Below, in pieces: positions 45,755-57,441 of a stretch of DNA of 64,000 nt. The position numbers and the translations under genes were made by a program. The stretch's first letter is position 1; each line of letters starts with the position of its first letter. The notes beneath the pieces are model-generated. The model saw only the letters and a program-made list of their open reading frames with translations. It was not told the origin of the DNA and made no database searches. Source of the DNA: Parasponia andersonii (taxonomy: Eukaryota; Streptophyta; Magnoliopsida; Rosales; Cannabaceae); assembly GCA_002914805.1 (NCBI GenBank), contig JXTB01000052.1, forward strand, positions 815,940 to 879,939. Direction: 5' to 3'.

Positions 45755-46960
45755 ATGGCTCCTAAAGAGGAAAATCCAAGGAGTAAAAGCAAGAAAATTC
45801 AAGCAAAGGAGTCTGAATAACGCACCAAAGTGAGGTTTGATATTCCTTCTTTAGAATCACCTACTCTTATGTCGAGATATAAAGAAATTTTCTCTAAGAA
45901 ATGTATTGTTTGGGGTAGAACATTCAATTTCAGAGACTTAGCCTATGTCAATTTCCTTATGTATATGGAAAATATAGGTTGTACTAAATTCTGTTCTATT
46001 AGGAAGACAGGATATTCTAGATTGGTTAGGAGATTTTATAGTTGTGCCAATATCTCTAGAGGACAATATGCTATCTATAGTTTCCTAGAAGGAATTGATT
46101 TTGAGGTCACTGAACAACTCTTTACAGACCTCTTTTGGTTACCTCTAGGTGATTACAAGTTTCAACTAATTCTTGGCCTATGCTTGATGACTTTGATCCT
46201 CAACAAGACCTACTCCAACTCTACTCTCTAGATAGCTTTCAACTTAAGCCTCGTATCATTGATCTTACTCTATAGGTTAGGATTCTAATCCAATTTATGT
46301 CTCAAAACATGATTCCTCGAGGTGGTCATAGAGATGCACCTAGCTTTTATGACCTTGGTTTTGTTGATTCCATTCTCATTGGGAGAAAGTTAAACTTGTC
46401 TTATTTCATTATCTATGAGATGATTGATTCCATAGAGAATAGAAGGTCATATCTTCCTTACGGTTTGCTCCTTACTCACATCTTCCGACACTTTAAAATC
46501 TCACCATTTGATGAAGCAGGAGGTAAATCATGGACTATTGATGTTGAAATCAATAACAAGACTTTCAGTCTCATTGGCTTCAGTTTTCTTAACAACGAAT
46601 GGATTGCCAAGAAAAAATAAGGACATGATCAAGGTACAAGAGCTCAACAAGAAGCTGGTGGTACTCGTCCTAGCTTAGTTGCTCAAGAAGCCACTGAAGG
46701 TGGTGCTAATGGCACTCATGCTGAAAAAGTACCTCCACATGCTTTTGATTTTCAAGAAGCCTTCGATAGCCTCTCAGAACACATCAACACTATCCAGTTT
46801 TACATCCAGCATCTGCATGACACCGAGCTAAAGCACTTCTAGATTGTTTTAGCTAATATCAACTCAGTTTGTTAATACCAAGAATATCAATTTAAAATTA
46901 TACAAAATCACTAAGACAAGATGATGAGGATGATGCAATCTTTCTTCGGCCGTTTTCCTC
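45755..46960 (+). pseudogene. Third ORF of copia element (plant 'transposon protein' domain type)
   Basis: From an ATG at 45755 the product starts MAPKEENPRSKSKK and then, after a stop at 45818, continues MSRYKEIFSKKCIVWGRTFN, RDLAYVNFLMYMENIGCTKF, SRGQYAIYSFLEGIDFEVTE and LFWLPLGDYKF. After a frameshift near 46190 it resumes with FMSQNMIPRGGHRDAPSF, LSYFIIYEMIDSIENRR, LPYGLLLTHIFRHFKISPF and a Gln/Glu/Ala-rich tail to about 46960. The pattern recalls the plant Transposase_32-type ('putative plant transposon protein') domain. It lies between pol and the 3' LTR on the same strand. Extra genes at this place are known in SIRE-like copia elements, where they are sometimes called env-like; no signal peptide or membrane span is evident here. 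Confidence 0.65.
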
Positions 46961-47416
46961 TTCCCTAGATTTTTTTTTATCTCTTCACTTCTCTTTTTTT
47001 GGTCATTTCATGTATGAACTCTATGTTTCTGAATTGGACGTTTGAACTCTATCGTATGTACTCTAGTTGGTATTTATCTACTTCATTTTGCTTTATTCAT
47101 ACTTGTGGACTTTTTGAGATAGCAAAAGAGGGAGAAGAATGTGCTTTGATTTATTGAATATGCTAATTGGCTAATTAGTATCAAACTTGGTCATTCTATT
47201 TCTTCAATATGATTGGTATCTATTGGCATAGTTTTTCAAAATATGCACCCTTTACAAGTTTAACAAATAAAGAATGAGTTTAAATTCCTGTTTATTAAGC
47301 ATATTTTAAGGGGGATCATTCAAAAGTTTAGTAAAGACACTTATCTATGTTTAATTCTTATTTCTTATTTCTTTTTAAATCAAATGTTTGTTATCATAAA
47401 AAAAAAATAGGGAGAT
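46961..47416 (+). other. Copia 3' leader and polypurine tract
   Basis: Non-coding DNA after the third ORF. It contains AAGGGGGATC at about 47309 and ends AAAAAAAAATAGGGAGAT directly before the LTR start TGTTGACTC, the likely polypurine tract. Confidence 0.6.
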
Positions 47417-48757
47417 TGTTGACTCATGCTTTGTATCATTAATCATATTCTCATATTTTGATGCTAACAAATATATGATTAAGAACTAATAATCTACTTG
47501 AGTGTGTAGTACTCTAAATTGGAAGGATCACAAGATAAATTATAGAAAAGAGCACGAAGAAAAAGTTCAAGAATACAAGACTTAGGCTAGCAAAAGTTAA
47601 TTATTTAGTTCTTATATTTGAATACTTGTCTACATATAATATGATCTTAATGGCTCAAATTTTTCATAAAATTGGAAATTTTCAAACCAATATAGTTAAA
47701 CTAGTTTATCTCTAATTAAAATTTGAAATTTATTTTACACAAGCTTTTAAATTGATTTATGAATTTCTATAGTATCCATATTTCATAAAAAAAACAGTTT
47801 AAGAAGCCACAATTTTAAAAAGAATCAAAAAGACTTAAAATAAAATCAAAACGTACTCTCTGGTGTTTTCAGCAGATCGAATCCTGATTTTTGGTCTACC
47901 GATTTCTTACAAAATTTTTAATAGATTTTTAAATTTGACCGTTAGAACTGCACTTTCAACGGCTAGTATTCTCGGTCGAACGAAAATACACTTTCGATCT
48001 ACCGAAAATGACAGAATGTATGTCAAACGGTCTAAAATGGCTAGTTTTCATTCAAGTCTTTAAATAAAAGCTTTTCTAACACTTGAAATAACTTTTGAAC
48101 ATCCTTACATTACTTATGTCATATCTTCAAGTTGTTCTAATCAGTTTTTGTGATTCAAACTTTCAAATCTATTTTTCACAAAAATCACTTGAGCCAAATT
48201 AGATCATATTTTGTGTTCACATTTATTCTCTCTAAGTTTACCTTGTATCAATTATCTTCATTAGATAGATTCTAGTTGAGTGTTTCAAGAAACAAAAACC
48301 ATATTATAATTATGAGGTAAGACTGACACCGAATTCATAAACAAACCAATTTAGATAAGGTTGGCACCGAAGTTTAAACAATCTAAGTTTAGCATGATAG
48401 AGATGGATTCAAGGCTATTGTAAACATATCAATATGCCTAAGGAGAAATCACTCCTTGTGTACAAAGATTTGTCAAGCCTATTCTCTTGATCCGATAATG
48501 GAAAGCTTGAAATAGGTTGCTAAGAGCCAAGGATGAAGGCAAACCATCATGTTTGTTGAACTCGAAAAAATAGTATTTACATTTTTCTATTCTTATCTCT
48601 TTAATTTATTTACCTTAAACTTGTGCATGATATTTAGCTATTTTTACTTGATATTATTATTACTTTTATAACTTACTTGGTTATTTTGAAAAGTTTACAA
48701 AAGTTCTTAAAACCCAATTCATCCCTCCTTCTTGGATCAACTATTCTTGGGCTAATA
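47417..48757 (+). repeat. Copia 3' LTR (1.34 kb)
   Basis: Starts TGTTGACTCATGC after the polypurine tract and ends GGGCTAATA, as the 5' LTR does. The related solo LTR ends GGATAACA, so the family terminus was probably TAACA. Right of it, coding sequence of the gypsy integrase begins at once. Confidence 0.85.
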
Positions 48758-51700
48758 GTCTAAGAGCTTTATTTGCACGTGCCTGCCCCCCAGAATAATT
48801 TTCACATATCCCTTCATAAATCTCCCTTATAATGTATAGTGATTTTCCTTCATCAACACATAACAACAATGGTGAGTGAAAACTTCTTCAATAAAGCTTC
48901 CCATCGTAAATGATATAATGAGTCGCCTTTATCTGAAGTCGTTTTGCATCTTCTTTATTACTGGGCAGGTCGTCATCTTGTAGATACTTTATTATAAGAT
49001 CCATCTATGAAGGCTTCTAGTCAATTAGCATGGTTACTTGACGCTCTCCTTCGATACTAGGCTTTGCAAGGAATTTGACGAGAACTATATTTAGCAATTC
49101 TACATCTTTTGTCAAAGCAAGCTTAGCCAGAGCATTTGCCTTGGTATTTTTAATGCGAGGAGCAGTTGAATGCTATAAGTAGTAAAAGTTGAAAAAAGTC
49201 TTTGCACTTTTTATAGATAGATAAGCATCTTTTCCTCTCTGGCTTGGTAGTCTCTAATTATTTAACAAACAACCAATTGGGAATCACTAAATACTTCAAT
49301 CATCTCGACCTTCATTTCATATGCTAGCTTAAGTCCAACTATTAGTGCCTCGTATTTTGTTTCGTTATTTGATACTGAAAATCCAAAGCAGAGTGTACAA
49401 TGAATATTATGCCCCTCTGGGCTAATTAACATCAAATCCATACCAGCACCCTCGTTTAACGATCTATCAATATAGAGCTTCCATAATTTTGTTAAATCCA
49501 TTGTAGGGTTTTCAATTACTTCTATAGAAAGATTGATATCATTAGTGAATTCTGCAATAAAATCTGTAAGAACTTGACCTTTAATCGCAGTGTGAGGTCA
49601 AAAATTGATGTCAAATTAGCTTAACTCAACTATCACTTAAGTAATCATCCTGACATTTCAGACTTTTGCAAAACCTACTTTAATGAAAAATTCGTGAAAA
49701 CCTCTATGGAATGTGCGTGGATGTATGGTTGAAGTTTTCGAGATGTGATGACAAGTGCTAGTGCCAATTTTTCTATCTCTAAATATCTTGTCTTGGCATC
49801 AAGTAGTCTTTTACTCACATAATATACAGGTCCTTGTATACTCTCTTCTTCTCAAATCAATGCAACACTTGTCATATACATAGAAACGATGAGGTATAAG
49901 TACAATTTTTTCCTTAGTTTTTGTTTCGATAAGAGTAGAGGAAAATACAAGTGTTTCTTTAAATCTTAGAATGCATGCTCGCACTTCTTGCTCGCACTTC
50001 TCGATCCACTTGAGCTTCTTTAAACCGTTCAATACCTCAAAGAATGGTTGGCATTTATTGGTCGATCTTGATACAAATCGACTCAACGTGGCCACTCTTC
50101 CCATCAGATTCTACACATCTTTAGGCTTGCGAGGTAATTGTATGTAAATTAGTACTTAGATCTTCTGAGGATTAGCTCCAATACCTCGTTGATTGACCAT
50201 AAACCCAAGAAACTTCTCATATCCTACTCTAAACACACACTTTTGGGGGTTAAACTTCATCTGATACTTTCGAAATATTTTGAACATCTCATCAAAGTTT
50301 TTAATATGATCTTCAACTTTCTTTGACTTTACTAATATATCATTAATATACACCTTAATTGTCTTGCCAGTTTGTTTTGCAAACATTATATTGATAAGAA
50401 GTTAATAAGTTGCGCCTGCGTTGATGAGTCCGAATGGTATCTTCTTATAGCAATACAATCCTCGATCAGTAATGAGCAATGTATTCTTCTTATCTAGATT
50501 GTACATGAGAATTTGATTGTATCCAGAATATACGTCCATAAAACTTGGCAATTTATATCTAGATGTCGCATCTACAAGCTGGTCGATTGTTGGAAGTAAG
50601 AAACTGTCTTTTGGGTATGCTTTATTAAGATTAGTGAAATCAATACATGTCCTCTACTTTCCATTAGGTTTCTTTACTAGAATTAGATTTGCAAGCCATT
50701 TTAGGTAAAAAGATTCCATGATGAATCCAATCTTGAGCAGATTTTCGACTTCCTCTTTTAATGCGATGTAACGCTCTGGATCCATTGTCCTTCTCTTTTG
50801 TTATATAAGTTTCTTCGTTGCATCGATGTTAAGGTAGTGGAACATAACATTCAGATCAATTCCCACTATATTTGAATGTTTTTATGCGAAGACATCCAAA
50901 TTTGCTTTTAAGAATACAACTATCTTAGCTCGTACGAGTTCTTGAAGCTTCACTCCAATTTTTAACACCTTTGAAGACTCATCAACTGACAAATCTTCCA
51001 AATTTTTGATAGGCCCAGTTTTGATCTCTTCATCGATCTCTCTTGGATCAAGGTCTTCAACTAACGGTTTGCTCGACATCTCACTCTAGTGTTAGACTAT
51101 CATTGTATGAGGTGCTATTTCTCATGAAGTGAGTTTTAAATAATTATTATAACAAGATTGTGCATCATACTAGTTAGCTCGCACTTCGCCTACCCCGTGT
51201 AGAGTGGGGAACTTCATGGTGAGAGGGTAAATCGAGGTAACCACTCACAGTTCCCTCAGATTCGGTCTTCCTAACATGGCATTGAATGCTGAAGGGTAAT
51301 CCACCATCAAAAATTGAGTCATTACAGTTGAAACTCTTGGATAAGTTCTAATGTTCACTATGTACTCAATCATTCCCTTCGATATTATGCTATCTCCCAT
51401 AAATCTATAAAGTGAAAAGATAGTGAGTTTTAAATCGCTAACACTCAACCCCATCTTTCTAAATGCATCATAATATAAGATATCGACAATTCTCCCATTA
51501 TCGACAAATACTCGCCACAATTGTGTGCTACTATAGTTGATTTTTATAATGAGCGCATCATTATGTGGGTAATGGACTACCCTCGCATCCTGCTTCATAA
51601 AAGTAATGTCCACATCTAGTACCCGTTAAAGGTTATGGATGGTTTAGTTAATGGATAGTACCCATCGAAGCTTCTGCTCGAGGTGCATCACATTAGTTAA
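48758..51700 (-). pseudogene. Tat-like Ty3/gypsy pol, broken
   Basis: Reading the minus strand leftwards: protease region (51613-51245, with DNGRIVDIL where DTGSS.DIL is usual, and SAFNAMLGRP), linker (51079-50882), RT with YNQI and ITDRGLYCYKKIPFGL in pieces (50640-50400), the catalytic loop KVYINDILVKS (50350 region; the family has YIDDMLVKS), HIKNFDEMFKIFRKYQMKFNP, RT/RNase H link (50104-49811), RNase H with LYIDRSLNEGAGMDLMLISPEG and SNNETKYEALIVGLKLAYEM (49501-49262), and the integrase zinc-binding start (LCVDEGK, IREIYEGICEN, ARANKAL) ending at 48758 against the copia LTR. Asp-to-Asn in the RT loop and many stops make it inactive. Confidence 0.8.
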
Positions 51701-52132
51701 TAGTTGTTGTCAAGCTTCTCGCACATACCTGTCTTGCACTCTTTTCAAATGACCACTGACGTGTAGGCCTACGAAGATAGTTCATACTTTACATTGAACT
51801 TCTGGAGGCCGTTGTGGATTTTCTTCTCTAACTTTGCCATTCTATCTCATATATTGTTACAACCATCCTTCTCTAATTAACCTCTCAATTTCATCTTTTA
51901 GAGCATAATAGTTGTTAGTGTGGTGTCCAATATCATTATGATATCAACAAAAATTATTAGGATCACATTTTTCCCTATCTCACTTTATTGGCTCAGATCT
52001 GTGATACTACTATTGTTGGTTTGTGACTCCGTGGATATTATCAATGGGTGCACTTAGCTCGATATAGTTGTTGAATCGTATTGGAGCACTTGGAATCTTC
52101 TGTTTTTTTGGCTAAAGCTACTTTTTAGATAG
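51701..52132 (-). other. Gag-pol junction of Tat-like element, degraded
   Basis: Minus-strand remnants between protease and gag. No continuous frame; a Cys/His knuckle could not be identified with confidence. Confidence 0.35.
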
Positions 52133-53336
52133 TTACTCATTTTTCCTCTTTTTTGACTTCTTATTATTGTTGTTATTTGTGGTACTTGTGGTTGCATCCT
52201 TATTTTTGTTTTTTCCTTTTTCCTTCATCTTATGAAGATTTTCTCGAGAAGACTCCACCCTCAAATATCGACCCACTCTTCGATAGAAGTTTTTGAGGGT
52301 TCTACATTCTTGCTCCAGTAATTCTTCCCAAAATTTAGTCTCTGATCCCACTCTGGCCATCATTAAAATTAAGACTACACTTTCAGGCACATTGTTGACT
52401 TTCGCTAACTCTGAAGTAAAACGGTTGAGGTACGACAGCAGGGATTCCCTTAGGCCTTGTCGAGTGGCAAACAAGCTGGTTAAAGGAATAGTAAAATTCT
52501 TCACAACCTGAAATTGTCTCAGGAATGCAGTTTGGAGTTGCTACAAGGATTTCGCTACACCTGTGAGGATTACAATAAGGTACCTATAACATGCGAGGTC
52601 ACCAACCTAATAGAGCTCTATCAGATCATTGAAGTGATCCATATGGTTCTACGGATCAGTTTTTCAATCAAAAGTGTTTATTATGGAAAGTATAAATCCA
52701 ACAGAAAGTGTAACAACTCGAAGCTCTTGATTAAATGACGATTGACGATATCCAACTGCGAGTTCATCATTCCATCCAGTGAGTACATCTAATGCATTCC
52801 TCAAGTTATGAACATCAATGTTTAGAAGGAAAGGCATTATCATCCCTCGTTAGTGGTAAGAGTAGTCTTTGGTCGCCATTATCATGACGCAAGCTAGGTT
52901 GATCGAGTTGGGTCTATAGTGACTTTTGTGAAGATTCTTCTTAAATAGTTCAACGTGATGGGGCTCAGTTGTTTTGATGTGATGTGGATCACTCATGACT
53001 ACCTCTTTGGCGTCATTGGTCCAAGCGTTGTCTAAGGTCAGTAGAGTTCAGCCTTGGCTCCCTGCTTATCCTTTCAAAGATGTTTCTCAATTTACGATTC
53101 TGATCATTGTTCAGATAGTAGTGGTTGGTTGGAGCTCTCCGAGAAGGTTGTCCACGATCATGATCTGTACTCAAACTTCCAGTGCCAAACTCACATGGTA
53201 AGTCTGTGACCTTGTCTTTTCCTTTAGAAGTGCGACTAGAAATAAATGAACTAAATAAGAAAATATTGAACATGTTCGTAATCACTAACCAGACAATAGT
53301 AATTCCATATACTACCACAAAAATCTTAAATACCAT
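52133..53336 (-). pseudogene. Tat-like gypsy gag, broken
   Basis: The minus-strand frame 52504-52133 reads FTIPLTSLFATRQGLRESLL, SYLNRFTSELAKVNNVPES, EELLEQECRTLKNFYRRVGR and a Lys/Asn-rich tail, which fits the retrotransposon gag capsid family (Retrotrans_gag) of Tat/Athila-lineage elements. Upstream, 53336-53013 contains FERISREPRLNSTDLRQRL, an N-terminal gag region. The stretch between them is decayed. Confidence 0.7.
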
Positions 53337-53730
53337 AACCAGAAATTAATGAACCAAATAGGAAAAAAATTTCCAATTACGAAAAATAAATCAAAAAAAT
53401 ATAGAATTATACAAATTAACATTGATCACGAACATAAAACAATACTATATAAAAAAAAAATTAACTATAATGGAAGCATAAATGAGCAATAAAAATCAAA
53501 CCCTAAATTCAAATAAGAAACTAACCTAAAAAAATGAAAATTTAAAGAATATGCATACCTTAATAATTCAATCAGTATATTTCGCAATGCCAAAAAAGAA
53601 CTACGAGAAACAAGATCAAGGCATAAGGGGAAAAAAATATGAAGAACGAAAGAGAGTAGAGAGAGAGAGCGAGAGCAACAGGAAGAGAAAAATGGGCTTT
53701 TAGTTTCGGCCCCCTTAAGTATATTTGGCA
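53337..53730 (-). other. Presumed leader of Tat-like element, or host DNA
   Basis: AT-rich, ending in a purine-rich GAGAGTAGAGAGAGAGAGCG block at 53651-53670. No LTR matching 39377-39558 and no primer site were recognised, so the 5' end of the gypsy element remains unplaced. Confidence 0.3.
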
Positions 53731-55560
53731 TAAAATTTTAACAGGTCAAAAGGATGGATATTTTCTATAAAATATAGATTATGGACATAAACTAATTGTT
53801 GTGCCTAAATAATATTTAACCTTTTTTCTTTGAAATTAGCTATTTAACCTTATTTATTAAAGAGAAAATTTGATTTTTTTATAGTAATTTTTTAAAGAAA
53901 AATGAAAAATCACAGATTTTGAAATTGTTTGAAAAATCTCGGATTTTAATTAAAAAATATCAGTTTTAAACGTATTTAGAAAGATAACACTTTTTATTAA
54001 TTAATTGGAGACTTGAAATAACTAAGTAATTTGACTGGTTACTCCTAAAAAAATTTAATTTGTTATCTCGAGTACCATTCAAAACTATCAATTTTGAAGG
54101 GAAAAAAGTATTTTTAAAAATATTTATTAAAAATATTATGTTTCTAAAAAATTCTAAAATATGATATTTTTCTAAATCAATCGAAAATTTTTCAAAAAAT
54201 TCAATCCATCTGAACTTTTTCAATTTTTATACTTTTGCCTAAATTTTGGTAAAAAACTCTTCATTAACTGCACATATAATAAATTATAAATATATTTGGC
54301 ATATTCCTTATTATGACACAATTCCAACTTACAGTTTAAGCAAAATATATAGGGAAAAAAACAAGTCTGCTTTGATTTCCCCCCTCCCTCTTTTGCCACA
54401 AGCTGGCAGCGGGTTTGCACTAGTTTTCTTTGGTCTGGCCAGTCACACTACGCAAAGTTGTTGCTCTCATATATAGAATCTTAAGTACCAACGTTATTGG
54501 TTGCGTAATGATAAGCTTTTGAATAAATAGAGTTATAGATACCGATTAATTAAAAAGAAATTGTTTAGCCAAAAAATTCCTTGCTTATAGCTCTGTCAGC
54601 CACAACATAATTTTCCTCTTTAGGAAATATACATGATTATAGGTACGTATTAACTAACGGGGGTCAATGATATTGCATGCAGCCAGTCACCAACTTGACT
54701 GCTTTGGATCAAGTGTTTCCTCGACCTGGTCTGAGATTTTGTAGTGTTATATAATGACCTGCATGGCCAGGATTCATACATTTGTATTTTTTGGAAGCAC
54801 TAAAAGCAGAATTCCATCTTAAAATCGCTTAAACTACAAAATGCATAAATTGATACCATATTGTGACAGAATTAAATACTTTTTTTTTACTGTATTTTGT
54901 ACTACTTCTCAGAACTTCACTTCTCCAGCATGCATACATCATAATAAATAAGGGAAGAAAAATTTGTCCATGGAAGCGGCTAGATATATCATATGAAATT
55001 AGGTATAGTACCTAATTCTATCTACAAATGAATACGTTGAAATCATCTCTCAAAATTATGTCTGATTTCTCTTGCCCTATTAATATTGCAAAGTGACATT
55101 ATCCTCTGTATTTGTCAAACCTTCATTAAATCTTAGTTGGAACGGAAAAAAATAATAAAATAATAAAATAAAATCATCTTAGCCTTTCGACATTTACTTT
55201 CACGAATAAAATGCCATTTTTGGGTCAGAGCTAGTAACTGATAATTAGACGGAGCCAGGAGTCTATTTTAGTGGGGCATGACTTAATTTTTAATAAAAAT
55301 TTTTGAAACATATTAATAAAAAATATTTTAGATGTTAGAATTTTTAGACCAAGAAACTAACAAAATGATAACTTGTTCCATACTTTTCTGCAGCAGCATC
55401 TTAGGAACTGTCATGCAACTATAATAAAGATATGACGGAAATGCTAAGCATTTTCTTCGCTTCTGTTTTGCTAACATCCTAAATCATTTTCTACATATTC
55501 AACTTGATTAATGAACCCGGTTGAGTCCCATCAGAGGCCTATTTCACGGATTGAAATCCA
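53731..55560. other. Intergenic, no gene recognised
   Basis: AT-rich DNA with scattered short frames on both strands, none resembling a protein family. No terminal repeat or RNA gene was recognised. Confidence 0.4.
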
Positions 55561-56322
55561 CAATGAAACCGGCCGTCCAGTAACCACTTTTCCATCTCAC
55601 ACCTTAAACACTTAACAGACATTTATAAGACTGAAACACTAGAACTGTCAATCCATTTGGTTTTCTTCTGCCTACCAAACAGTCCAAGCAGAGTTGATAT
55701 ATCAAACAGTTAGGACCTCTCCAATTCATATGCCAAATCAAATGCAATATTTTGCACAAAAAATAGTGAGATAGTAAAATTGACCCAGAAAGAGAACAAC
55801 CTGATATATCAAATAGAGAATAATTATTTACCAAAACTGAAAGGAAAGGAATATGACAGATGGGAAACAAATTTGGTAATAGGATATAACATTTATCCTC
55901 AAATATTGCAACCTTCACATTAATCATGAGATTCATGACTGTTCCAACGATCACATTAAAAAGTAAGAAAGCAAAAAATTTTGGACACCCGTCAAGAAGC
56001 AAAAGGCATAGAAGAAATGGAGCATGATATTTTGATTAACTTCACAAAAGAAATGAAAGCAACCTGGAAACAATATATGTTCAATATAACTACATCAGCT
56101 CATTTTTTTTTACACGGACGGACTGAGCACCCAAGAACTCGATTAGCTAAATTTGACTTAAATATAATTCTTTTGCCTTAGTTCATGTATGCAAGAGTAT
56201 TCACATGCCATATTGATAAACTGTAACCAGTTGCTCTTCAGTACCCATATGTTCAAGTCATAGCAGATTAGTATTCACTTTCAAAATTCATAATAGAAAG
56301 TAAAATAACAAATATTTCAAAC
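55561..56322. other. Unassigned DNA next to the villin fragment
   Basis: A 132-codon minus-strand frame (56002-55604) is open, but its product is Cys/Leu/Phe-rich and does not match the villin part expected downstream. It could be intron or captured DNA of unknown source. Confidence 0.35.
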
Positions 56323-56711
56323 CTTAACCAAAATTATTTGCCTCTCAACAAGTTCATGGTAATCTGAGGTTGTAATGCTTCAGCCCATGTAAAGTCAGCT
56401 GTGCCACTCTGTAAAATGTAGTAGTAAGAGGAATTCAAAGATAATACAACCTGATGAAATGAAGACGATAAGTATAAGTAAGATTTCAATATAAGAAACA
56501 TGTAAACTAAAACATTGACATAATCCACTACTTAAATAAAAAGAAAAAAAAAATGAAATGAGTAAGGAAAATGAGCATTAACTTGGATTGCTTGCATATT
56601 ACCAGGTCCAGAGCCATGTACTCAAAATAATGCAACACCATCTTCTTGATATGTCTCATTAGGAACTTCCTTCTATGCAACATACTTCTTATAGCCATCA
56701 CTAACACATCC
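56323..56711 (-). pseudogene. Villin gene fragment, two exons, broken
   Basis: On the minus strand an exon begins at 56711 after a CAG acceptor and reads GCVSDGYKKYVA.KEVPNET then YQEDGVALF.VHGSGPGNMQ and AIQVNA. A second exon starts at 56450 and reads VVLSLNSSYYYILQSGTADF then TW; after a one-base frame change it gives DYHELVERQIILVK to a GT donor at 56322. This order matches a gelsolin-repeat segment of plant villins, actin-bundling proteins. Two stops (both possible from single substitutions), a frameshift and the lack of other exons make it a fragment. It lies opposite in orientation to the GDSL fragment 520 bases away. Confidence 0.8.
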
Positions 56712-57233
56712 CTGATATAATTCACAGAAATTAATTTAGTTAATAGCAACATACACAAATTCACCTCAAGATGAAAAATGCATGCCCTAAAAAAATATGA
56801 TGAAGCATGCAAATTTGAAAGACCAAAAACACAAATGCATGCAGCTCAAAGTCTCTTAGAGGGGTCATTGTCAGATACAGATTTAATTATATGAAATGAA
56901 AGAGCAGGTATAACAACTCTACTTGGCTGAATAACATATGATAATATAAAGAGTACATCTAGCTTAGGAATTAATGGATAAAATTTGTATAACAACTCTT
57001 TGGTCCCACTTTATTGCAGTGGGACTAGCTATACAGTATGCAGAACTTCAACTAGCTACATACCCCTTGGTTATGGAGGAAAGTTCAAATTTTAACCAAG
57101 ATTCAAGCTACTTCTAAATTTGAATCAATTAAGGGACACATAAATGAAGACTAAAGCCATAATTTTGAAATAAAGTAATTGTTTTTGATGGTTTTTCGTA
57201 ATACTAAACTTAAACTAACTCTGTCTTTCTAAG
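56712..57233. other. Spacer between villin and GDSL fragments
   Basis: No coding similarity recognised on either strand. A good acceptor context (TCTTTCTAAG) ends it on the plus side, so its right part may be an intron piece of the GDSL gene. Confidence 0.4.
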
Positions 57234-57441
57234 GATTTCTCAGCCCAGAGACTTGGATTGCCATACTTAAGCGCGTACCTCGACTCAGTCGGAAGCAACT
57301 TCACTCATAGAGCCAACTTTGCCACCGCAGATCAACCAAAACACAACTCTTCGTCAGGGTGGTTTTAGTCCGATCTCCTTGGACGTTCAATTCAATGAGT
57401 TCTCTGATTATCACCGTAGAACAGAGTGGTCCTCATCTACA
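57234..57441 (+). pseudogene. GDSL esterase/lipase gene fragment, one exon
   Basis: After an AG acceptor at 57232-57233 the plus strand reads DFSAQRLGLPYLSAYLDSVG then SNFTHRANFATA. Following a deletion of about ten bases and a frame change it gives QNTTLRQGGFSPISLDVQFN then EFSDYHRRTEWSSST and a stop. This is the second-exon region of plant GDSL esterases, where GANFATAGSTIRPQNTTL is usual; here Arg replaces Gly and the GSTIR stretch is damaged. The Ser-bearing GDS block and catalytic His region are not present nearby. A single captured or relict exon. Confidence 0.85.

Larger units (their letters stand above)
39919..48757 (+). mobile_element. Ty1/copia retrotransposon with extra third ORF, degenerate
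   Basis: The order is: truncated 5' LTR (39919-40577), primer site, gag, protease, integrase, RT, RNase H, an additional ORF (45755-46960), polypurine tract and 3' LTR (47417-48757). The first part of the 5' LTR, about 665 bases by comparison with the 3' LTR, is missing. The element sits inside the integrase of a minus-strand Tat-like gypsy element. Gene order protease-integrase-RT is that of copia; the primer site and long third ORF point to a SIRE-like relative, which is an inference. Confidence 0.85.
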
